12,376 nucleotides of DNA from Acidobacteria bacterium AH-259-G07 (GTDB lineage Bacteria > Acidobacteriota > UBA6911 > RPQK01 > JADFOI01). The notes below the pieces were generated by a model, which made no database searches, was not told the DNA's origin, and saw only the letters and a program-made list of their open reading frames with translations. Below are positions 6,811-12,376 of the stretch, piece by piece (position 1 is the stretch's first letter; each line of letters opens with the position of its first letter). The translations under genes were made by a program, and so were the position numbers. The DNA lies in assembly GCA_027717925.1 (NCBI GenBank), contig JALLON010000050.1, positions 1 to 12,376 of the forward strand. The letters are read 5' to 3'.

Positions 6811-9102
6811 ATGAAAGTGAGAGGAATGCCTACAACCCTTTTTCTGTCCCTGCTTTTCCTGTTGCTGCTGAAGGCGACCGCCTATGATCAGGGCATCGAA
6901 GGGATGCAGGTTGTGGGCTATGCCGACCGGCTGAGCGTGCAACCCGGAGAAACCATTCGTTTTATGGTGAGCAGTAAAGTTTCCAGCTACCGGGCCGACA
7001 TTGTGCGGCTGATCCATGGCGACCCTAGTCTGCAAGGTCCGGGCTTCAAGGAAGAGCTCATCGAGATGCCGATTAACAAGGAATATCCGGGTCGGCACCA
7101 AGATGTGCAAACTGGTTCATACGTTTTGGTGCCGGATAACCCTGCCTTGCGACAGACGGGGAGTTTCACCCTGCAAGCTTGGATCTACCCGACCACACCG
7201 CAAAAGGGGGCGCAAGCGATCATGACCAAGTGGTCGGCCAGTGACCGGGTCGGATACGGCCTGTTTTTGGACAGGGATGGGAGTCTGGCCCTGTGGCTAG
7301 GCGACAAGAACGGCCATGTCGAGAGAATCCGGACCGGTAAGCCCTTCTCGGCCTACCGGCGAGCGGGGAGGGCCAAACCGGGGCGGGAACCCCTCCACAG
7401 TTCACACTGGTATTTTGTTGCCGCTACCTACGATGCGAGCAGTGGCAAGGTCGCACTCTGCCAGGAACCGGCCATGGTGTGGCCTTTGGTCGCTACACCG
7501 GTTGTTGTCGAACGGACGTTACCCATGAAATCGGTTGGTGCAAACGAGCTTCCGTTCTTAATGGCCGGATATTGGGAGTTGTACGATGCTGGCGAGGGCG
7601 TGATCGGAGGCCATTTCAATGGCAAGATCGAGAGTCCGCGCCTGTTCGACCGTGCGCTGACGGAGCAGGAGGTCGACCTGTTAAAGCGAGGCGGCAGCCC
7701 GAAGGACCCGGTCGCGGCGTGGGACTTTTCGGCTGACATCTCATCGAGGAAAGTGATGGACACCTCAGCCAACAAACTCCACGGGCAGACGGTCAACATG
7801 CCTGCGCGGGCTGTGACGGGTCACAACTGGACAGGAAACGAAACGAATTTTAACCATGCAGGGAACCAATATGGAGCCATTCATTTTCATGACGATGACC
7901 TGGATGATGCCGGCTGGGAGGTCGGATTTGAATTCAAGGTCCCTGTCGACTTCAAGAGCGGGGTGTATGCGGCACGCCTTCGAGCAGGCAACGGAGAAGA
8001 CTATGTTCCTTTTTTCGTGAGGCCTAGGAAGGGGACGACTACAGCACGGATTGCCTTTCTGATCCCCACCTTCACCTATCTGGCGTACGGCAATTCGGGA
8101 AGTCCAGATCCTCTGAGTTTGAGCCTCTACGATCACCACTCCGACGGCAGCGGAGTTTGCTATTCGTCCCGCCTGCGACCCATCCTCACCATGCGGCCGA
8201 AAGCTCTCACAACTTGGGGAGAACACAGCTATGCGCGCCATTTGTCTGCGGATCTTTATATGGTGAATTTCTTGGAAGCGAAGGGGTACAGGTATGACGT
8301 CATCACCGATGAGGACCTCCACCTTGAAGGAATGGCCCTGCTGGAGCCGTACCAGGTTGTCATCACCGGATCTCATCCGGAGTACTGGTCGGGACAAATG
8401 CTGGACGGGCTCAAAGCCTACCTGGAGAAAGGAGGGCGACTCATGTATCTGGGTGGCAACGGTTTCTACTGGGTCACTTCGATGGACCCCGAGCAGCAGC
8501 ACACCATTGAGATACGACGGTGGGGAGGCACACAAGCCTGGCAAGCAGAGCCGGGTGAGTACCACCATAGCACCACTGGGGAGATGGGAGGATTGTGGCG
8601 CTTTCGTGGCAGGCAACCGCAGAGGCTCGTGGGTGTGGGGTTCACAGCTCAAGGCCCGGGTCGGAACATGCCGTACCGGCGCCAGCCTGGAAGTTTTGAT
8701 CCCCGGGCAGCATTCATCTTTGAGGGAATCGGTCCAGACGAGCTGATCGGTGATTTCTCCTCGTTGGTCAGGGAATACGGGGCGGCCGGGGATGAACTAG
8801 ACCGCCTCGATCAGCAGCTGGGCACGCCTGCCCACGCGCTTTTGTTGGCCAGCGCCTCAGACTTTCCTGACACTTACCAGCACGTCGTGGAAGAAGTCTA
8901 CAATATAAATGACGGTCCTAATGATGCGCTCGTAAAGGCAGACATGGTGTACTTCGAATACCCCAACGGCGGCGCGGTGTTTTCGGTGGGTTCGATCAGC
9001 TGGAACGGGGCACTTTTCTACAATGAGTATAACAATACCGTAGCCCGGATTACCGAAAACGTCTTGAAGCGGTTTGCATCAGATGAGCCCCTGCCCGATT
9101 AG
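6811..9102 (+). CDS. Secreted N,N-dimethylformamidase large-subunit-like protein with LamG domain
   Basis: This 763-aa protein is close to the length of known dimethylformamidase large subunits. It begins with a signal peptide (MKVRGMPTTLFLSLLFLLLL, cleavage near KATA, residues 21-24). Residues about 100-310 look like a LamG/concanavalin-type domain: GSFTLQAWIYP, HWYFVAATYD, FNGKIESPRLFDRALTEQE. The C-terminal half matches the DMFA2_C-type catalytic region: PTFTYLAYGN (about 419-428), LYDHHSDGSG, YMVNFLEAKGYRYDV, GSHPEYWS (520-527, His522 and Glu524), GGRLMYLGGNGFYWVTSMD and FIFEGIG (Glu638). The characterised enzyme hydrolyses dimethylformamide at a mononuclear iron held by two Tyr and one Glu; Glu524 in HPE and Tyr residues in the TYLAYGN and VCYSSR regions are candidate ligands here. 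No small-subunit gene lies nearby, and the classical enzyme is not known for export, so the substrate is probably a different amide (inference). Confidence 0.83.
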   Translation: MKVRGMPTTLFLSLLFLLLLKATAYDQGIEGMQVVGYADRLSVQPGETIRFMVSSKVSSYRADIVRLIHGDPSLQGPGFKEELIEMPINKEYPGRHQDVQTGSYVLVPDNPALRQTGSFTLQAWIYPTTPQKGAQAIMTKWSASDRVGYGLFLDRDGSLALWLGDKNGHVERIRTGKPFSAYRRAGRAKPGREPLHSSHWYFVAATYDASSGKVALCQEPAMVWPLVATPVVVERTLPMKSVGANELPFLMAGYWELYDAGEGVIGGHFNGKIESPRLFDRALTEQEVDLLKRGGSPKDPVAAWDFSADISSRKVMDTSANKLHGQTVNMPARAVTGHNWTGNETNFNHAGNQYGAIHFHDDDLDDAGWEVGFEFKVPVDFKSGVYAARLRAGNGEDYVPFFVRPRKGTTTARIAFLIPTFTYLAYGNSGSPDPLSLSLYDHHSDGSGVCYSSRLRPILTMRPKALTTWGEHSYARHLSADLYMVNFLEAKGYRYDVITDEDLHLEGMALLEPYQVVITGSHPEYWSGQMLDGLKAYLEKGGRLMYLGGNGFYWVTSMDPEQQHTIEIRRWGGTQAWQAEPGEYHHSTTGEMGGLWRFRGRQPQRLVGVGFTAQGPGRNMPYRRQPGSFDPRAAFIFEGIGPDELIGDFSSLVREYGAAGDELDRLDQQLGTPAHALLLASASDFPDTYQHVVEEVYNINDGPNDALVKADMVYFEYPNGGAVFSVGSISWNGALFYNEYNNTVARITENVLKRFASDEPLPD

Positions 9103-9374
9103 GGACAGCATCCGAGAAGATCTACGCGATCAACACGATGTTCTTCAACCTGGCCCTGGCCCGGGAGACCTAGGAGAAAGACCTGGCCGAGACGCGCCGG
9201 GGCCAGGTACTGGCCGAGCTTGCCGCCAACGCAGGGAGTGATTCCAAATATCTCCAGTGGTGAGCTTTACCGGAAACTCCGGCGTTGTGGACGCTTCGTG
9301 CCGAGGTGACGCGGGAGGCGCTGGTGCACCACCTCTTGAGGATGTGAAGACGCTGAACTCCGGTCCTTTCCCCG
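9103..9374. other. Convergent intergenic region
   Basis: This is the 272-bp space between the 3' ends of the dimethylformamidase-like gene and the GH20-like gene. It contains no intact gene. Most of it is the broken reading frame listed separately. A GC-rich inverted repeat, ACCTGGCC at 9181-9188 and GGCCAGGT at 9201-9208 with a 12-nt loop, lacks a T-run and lies inside that frame, so it is not called a terminator. Confidence 0.5.
9108..9347 (+). pseudogene. Decayed gene remnant with two in-frame stops
   Basis: One plus-strand frame reads as protein-like sequence: ASEKIYAINTMFFNLALARE, then a TAG at 9171-9173, then EKDLAETRRGQVLAELAANA and GSDSKYLQW, then a TGA at 9261-9263, then ALPETPALWTLRAEVTREAL and VHHLLRM before a TGA at 9345-9347. 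The three stretches share the same frame, have amphipathic, Leu/Glu/Arg-rich character, and lack a start codon and ribosome-binding site. This pattern fits the 3' end of a gene truncated on its left and inactivated by nonsense changes. The frame differs from that of the upstream dimethylformamidase-like gene, so it is not readthrough of that gene. I cannot name the parent family. It could still be chance coding-like sequence. Confidence 0.5.
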
Positions 9375-11771
9375 CTAAAGAGGCCCATTTTTCGAGCGAG
9401 AAGCGATTTCCTGAATTTTTTCCAGAGCTCGCAACCAGCTTTTGATTTCGCCCCCGGACGGATGCAGTGTTTGCGTTCCAAAGCGGGCGCGGATAAATGA
9501 CCCCAACCGGGGGGCCTGATCTGCCAGAATCCGCTTCTGGGATTCTCTAGCCTTTCCCTCCGGCATCCGCAAAAAAGCGTGCAAATCCACCATCAAATCG
9601 GCAAAGCGCGCTCCCACCCGAAGCGTGGCCAAAAGGTGTTCCAGATCCGGGCGTGAAGCTTGCTCCGCCCCCGTTTGTCTTAAGGCCTCCTCCACCAATC
9701 TCTCCCCCTTTCGCGTCACCCTTGCCCATTTGTTCCACCTGGAAATCAATCGCTGGTGAAAGTCAGAGGCGGACAGCTTGTGTTTCCTCATGAACTCCAG
9801 CCGACGTGGCTCTGTGATTTCCGTCGACCAGGCATGAGCGTCTAAAGCCAAATTGCGCCACATTGCTGTCAGTGGATACAGTCTTGGCCACATCCTAGGT
9901 GGTGTCTCATCCTCCGTCGCATTTTCATAAAGGGTGTAGAAGCGAACCATCGCAGGCGCTGCCTTCTTGCCGTAGAGTCGGATGCAGGCTTTTTCGAGCA
10001 ATCCCTCCTCTCCAAAGATTTCTTTCGGCCCAACTCTGTTGTGCTGAAGATCCTGTCGTATCTGGTCAGCAGTTTCGTGGGACTTCGGGTCACGGTAAAA
10101 CCCGGTGGAGCGAACGTTCCAACTGTACTCTGCATCTATCAACTGAAGGGGTTCCTGATTGAAACCGCTTCCTCCATTGTAGATAGTTCCAGCACCCAAA
10201 AAGGAACGATTGAACGCCGGTGAGGACACGACCGGGTAGTCATTGTAAAAATAGTTTGCACCACCGGCAAAGAACATAAACACTTTAAAAGAGCGGCCGG
10301 TTTTTTGCATACGTTGGTTGAAATCGTCAACAAAGCGTCGGGAGGTTCCTTTGAGTGGGTAGAGCTCTCGGAAGCAGATTTGTACATTGGGCGACGCCGG
10401 GAGCAGCTTGGCGATGTTCTCCCACAGCTGCAAGACATTTTCCCAATCCGACACAGAGGTTGCCGACGTATGGTACACAGGAGACACAAGAATGATTGTG
10501 CAATCACGTGCCGCATCGTATCCCGTTTCGGGATTCTTGACGCTCTGTACTGCCTCAATCAACTGCCTATATCCGTGGGCCAGCCCACCGGCCCCTCCAT
10601 CAACTGCCCGTAGATCATCATTCGACCAGCGCAGGCGGCAGAATCGGCCGCAGCGCTGCAACCATGACTGCTGAGTTCCATCAAATCCACCAAAGTCTTC
10701 GTGGTGGATGTACAGACCGCCAGGCTCCGTTTTCTCCACATACTCTCGCAATTCCGTGGCCTTGAGTCGATTGAGTTCCTCGTTACCCCGGCAGCTTCCA
10801 GTCGTTCTCGGATTCATCCCCCCTTCTCTCTGGTAGGGGAAACCCATGCACTCGTAGAGCTCTCCGTCGGGATAGGAAACACGATTCAAGAAAAGCTGTC
10901 CCAGGTAGGGGGCTTCTTCATACAGGGGACCGGATTGGTAACTCATTCCGTAACTGGCTCCATAGCCGCCTGTAACCATGCGAATGCCGCGCGTACGGGC
11001 ATACCGGTTTAATTCCCGCATCATTCTTGCAAAACCGGGAAACAAATCCGTTCCCCACCCGAATCCATGAGCGAGAACCATGTTAATCTTGTAATTCAGG
11101 CAAAAATCCAGTTTACGCTTGACTCTTTTGACATAAGACTCCAATCCGTCTCCCCAGTCGTAGCTCCAGCGATCAATTTCGACATTCATCAACCAGTCCG
11201 CTGCCATCCGGTACTGGAAATCCGGATAATCGCGGATCTGACATCCTGGTAGGGTTACACCTCCAGTCTCGGTTTTCATAAGTTGACGCAGAGAAACCGC
11301 CGCATAAAGTGTCCCTTGATCGCCCGCTCCAATTAAGTAGATTCGTCGGGACGATGGGTCAACCCAAAGGATGTATTCCTGCCCTGTGGAAGTTTCTGAC
11401 GCCAGCAGCTGACGATCTCTCGGATCCAGCACATCGCCCTGCTGCGGTTCTCCTTCGCGAATCCAATCCTGATAAGGAGCCAGGACGAGCTGAACAACCC
11501 CTGGACGTTGTTTTTCTCCCAATCCCGTGCGGCCCGGTTGAAGGTAGACCGCGTTTTGCCGAAAACCTTCATCCACAAGATCCACGGCAATCTCCAGTTG
11601 CCCCGAAGATCTCGTCGGCATCAAATACTCAATAGCTGTGGTGCTGGCTATGAAAATCGATCCCTTCGTGAGTTGAAAGTCTTGCGGCGTCGGCAGAATT
11701 CCCGATTCGCTGGCCTGAAGAAATACCCCATTAAAAGTGGTTAATACGAACAGAAAAAAGATCTCTTTCAT
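9375..11771 (-). CDS. Secreted GH20-like (beta-N-acetylhexosaminidase-like) glycosidase
   Basis: This 798-aa protein has a signal peptide (MKEIFFLFVLTTFNGVFLQA, residues 1-20). Residues about 24-175 match the N-terminal zincin-like domain of GH20 enzymes (ILPTPQDFQLTKG; EYILWVDPSSRRIYLIGAG; DQGTLYAAVSLRQLM). The junction IRDYPDFQYR (179-188) leads into a barrel domain (about 188-600). The last 150 or so residues are helical and Arg/Glu-rich. Typical GH20 enzymes remove terminal N-acetylhexosamines using an Asp-Glu pair in an HxGGDE-like motif. Here the best counterpart is IHHEDFGG (355-362), so the acid/base arrangement may differ and the exact activity is uncertain. AAAGGAG (11779-11785 on the minus strand) is 7 bases before the ATG and supports the start. 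It lies 108 bp downstream of a GH78-like gene on the same strand, suggesting co-expression in extracellular glycan breakdown. Confidence 0.8.
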   Translation of the reverse strand: MKEIFFLFVLTTFNGVFLQASESGILPTPQDFQLTKGSIFIASTTAIEYLMPTRSSGQLEIAVDLVDEGFRQNAVYLQPGRTGLGEKQRPGVVQLVLAPYQDWIREGEPQQGDVLDPRDRQLLASETSTGQEYILWVDPSSRRIYLIGAGDQGTLYAAVSLRQLMKTETGGVTLPGCQIRDYPDFQYRMAADWLMNVEIDRWSYDWGDGLESYVKRVKRKLDFCLNYKINMVLAHGFGWGTDLFPGFARMMRELNRYARTRGIRMVTGGYGASYGMSYQSGPLYEEAPYLGQLFLNRVSYPDGELYECMGFPYQREGGMNPRTTGSCRGNEELNRLKATELREYVEKTEPGGLYIHHEDFGGFDGTQQSWLQRCGRFCRLRWSNDDLRAVDGGAGGLAHGYRQLIEAVQSVKNPETGYDAARDCTIILVSPVYHTSATSVSDWENVLQLWENIAKLLPASPNVQICFRELYPLKGTSRRFVDDFNQRMQKTGRSFKVFMFFAGGANYFYNDYPVVSSPAFNRSFLGAGTIYNGGSGFNQEPLQLIDAEYSWNVRSTGFYRDPKSHETADQIRQDLQHNRVGPKEIFGEEGLLEKACIRLYGKKAAPAMVRFYTLYENATEDETPPRMWPRLYPLTAMWRNLALDAHAWSTEITEPRRLEFMRKHKLSASDFHQRLISRWNKWARVTRKGERLVEEALRQTGAEQASRPDLEHLLATLRVGARFADLMVDLHAFLRMPEGKARESQKRILADQAPRLGSFIRARFGTQTLHPSGGEIKSWLRALEKIQEIASRSKNGPL

Positions 11772-11879
11772 GTTTTTGCTCCTTTCATGTTAAGAAAAAC
11801 CGTTCGTCGAAGCTCTGGACAAGCCCAGATTAGTGACACGAATCTCTCAAATCATCTAGGAAATCTGACTCGGCTACTG

Positions 11880-12376
11880 TCAATACTGTGCCGTCAGTTC
11901 GTATTTACCGGTTCGCGTCAAATGTAGACGAACACCGTCTTCTTCTGCCTTTACCCATTGAACAGCTTTATTCCTGCTGGATTTGCCCGTTTTCCAGATC
12001 TTTCTCCCATCGAGTCTCACTTCACGAGGCTTGACTGTTCCCTTCGAGGGAATAAGGATCTCGGCACTGGTCCCTTCGGGAATCTCCCCTTCCAGACGAA
12101 ATTCGCCAGCGTTCACCGTCCATGACACAGGGATCTCTCCTTTTAAAGAAGGAAATGAACCTTTGGCCCAATCCAGACCCACTATATGGGGCTCGACCGC
12201 AAAGACTTGAAAACCAGGCTTTAGTGGACGAAGACCCAAAATGGTGGTCGCAAAGTAGTAGGCAGGGGTGCTGGCCCAGCCGGCAGCTAGTGTGTTGTGA
12301 CGATCCCAGTTTCCCCAGAATGCCGTGGCACCTTGATCTAACAAGCTTCCCCAACGTTCTTTGACCTCGGCAATCT
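11880..12376 (-). CDS. C-terminal part of alpha-L-rhamnosidase-like (GH78-type) protein, partial
   Basis: Only the last 164 codons are in the window; the frame stays open to its right edge, so the start lies outside. The visible part begins in the last helices of a six-hairpin catalytic barrel (EVKERWGSLLDQGATAFWGN, then GWASTPAYYFATTILGLRPL). It continues into a beta-sandwich of the kind found at the C-terminus of GH78 enzymes (KPGFQVFAVEP, LDWAKGSFPSLKGEIPVSW, GTSAEILIPSKG, GKYELTAQY). GH78 enzymes release terminal alpha-L-rhamnose. In typical members the block reads GATTFWE, followed later by a His-containing loop; here it is GATAFWG and GWASTP, so the Glu expected after FW is Gly. It may be an inactive or divergent member, or belong to a related six-hairpin family. 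Its stop is 108 bp upstream of the GH20-like start. Confidence 0.75.
   Translation of the reverse strand, partial: IAEVKERWGSLLDQGATAFWGNWDRHNTLAAGWASTPAYYFATTILGLRPLKPGFQVFAVEPHIVGLDWAKGSFPSLKGEIPVSWTVNAGEFRLEGEIPEGTSAEILIPSKGTVKPREVRLDGRKIWKTGKSSRNKAVQWVKAEEDGVRLHLTRTGKYELTAQY

Noticed and set aside
7765..8652. Long open frame (295 codons) on the minus strand within the dimethylformamidase-like gene
   Set aside because: It is antisense to a gene with clear family motifs, has no ribosome-binding site, and its translation is compositionally odd; it is a shadow of the real frame.
9181..9208. Perfect 8-bp GC-rich inverted repeat considered as a terminator for the convergent genes
   Set aside because: No T-run on either side, a 12-nt loop, and it lies within coding-like remnant sequence that already has repeated CTGGCCGAG words; chance is likely.
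9170..9481. Minus-strand open frame of 103 codons at the convergent junction
   Set aside because: It overlaps the 3' end of the GH20-like gene in a different frame and is antisense to the broken plus-strand frame, which reads more like protein.
1..12376. CRISPR array, tRNA, rRNA, insertion sequence or phage genes
   Set aside because: No regularly spaced long repeats, no tRNA-like cloverleaf, no transposase or integrase motifs and no terminal repeats with target duplications were seen.

Overview
The window looks like an accessory, polysaccharide-centred stretch of a Gram-negative bacterial chromosome of moderately high GC. Four of the seven complete or partial protein genes carry export signals or a signal anchor, one is an AlgI-type membrane acyltransferase, and two are glycoside-hydrolase-like. 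This gene mix is familiar from Acidobacteriota, Verrucomicrobiota and similar soil or sediment polysaccharide degraders, but no phylogenetic marker is present and the phylum assignment is only an impression. There are no rRNA or tRNA genes, no CRISPR array and no recognisable transposase.

Layout. Bases 1-154 are gene-free or gene-edge sequence made of short degenerate direct repeats, including four ACGGAT words 9-10 bp apart and a 7-bp unit in tandem that contains the stop codon of the first gene. A large orphan gene on the minus strand (137-2368, 743 aa, no recognised family) follows. It is divergent, across about 69 bp, from a plus-strand cluster of four tightly packed genes: a secreted PD40/TolB-like beta-propeller protein (2438-3556), a small putative exported protein or lipoprotein (3577-4044), an AlgI-like MBOAT O-acyltransferase (4046-5449, TTG start one base after the previous stop) and an AlgJ/AlgX-like SGNH protein (5463-6611). 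This resembles a polysaccharide O-acetylation module without any alginate biosynthesis genes in view.

Bases 6612-6810 are non-coding and hold a strong hairpin-forming inverted repeat. Next is a secreted protein resembling the large (beta) subunit of N,N-dimethylformamidase with an internal LamG-like domain (6811-9102). It is unusual in having a signal peptide and no small-subunit gene beside it. The 272 bp between it and the next gene contain a protein-like reading frame broken by two in-frame stops, read here as a decayed gene remnant (9108-9347).

The right end is a minus-strand glycan-degradation pair: a secreted GH20-like protein (9375-11771) and, upstream of it in transcription, the C-terminal part of an alpha-L-rhamnosidase-like (GH78-type) protein cut by the window end (11880-12376). 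Both differ from classical family members at positions that are normally important for catalysis. Taken together, the window pairs a cluster that may build or modify an acylated surface glycan with secreted enzymes that may cut glycans or amides. Any functional link between the two halves is inference.
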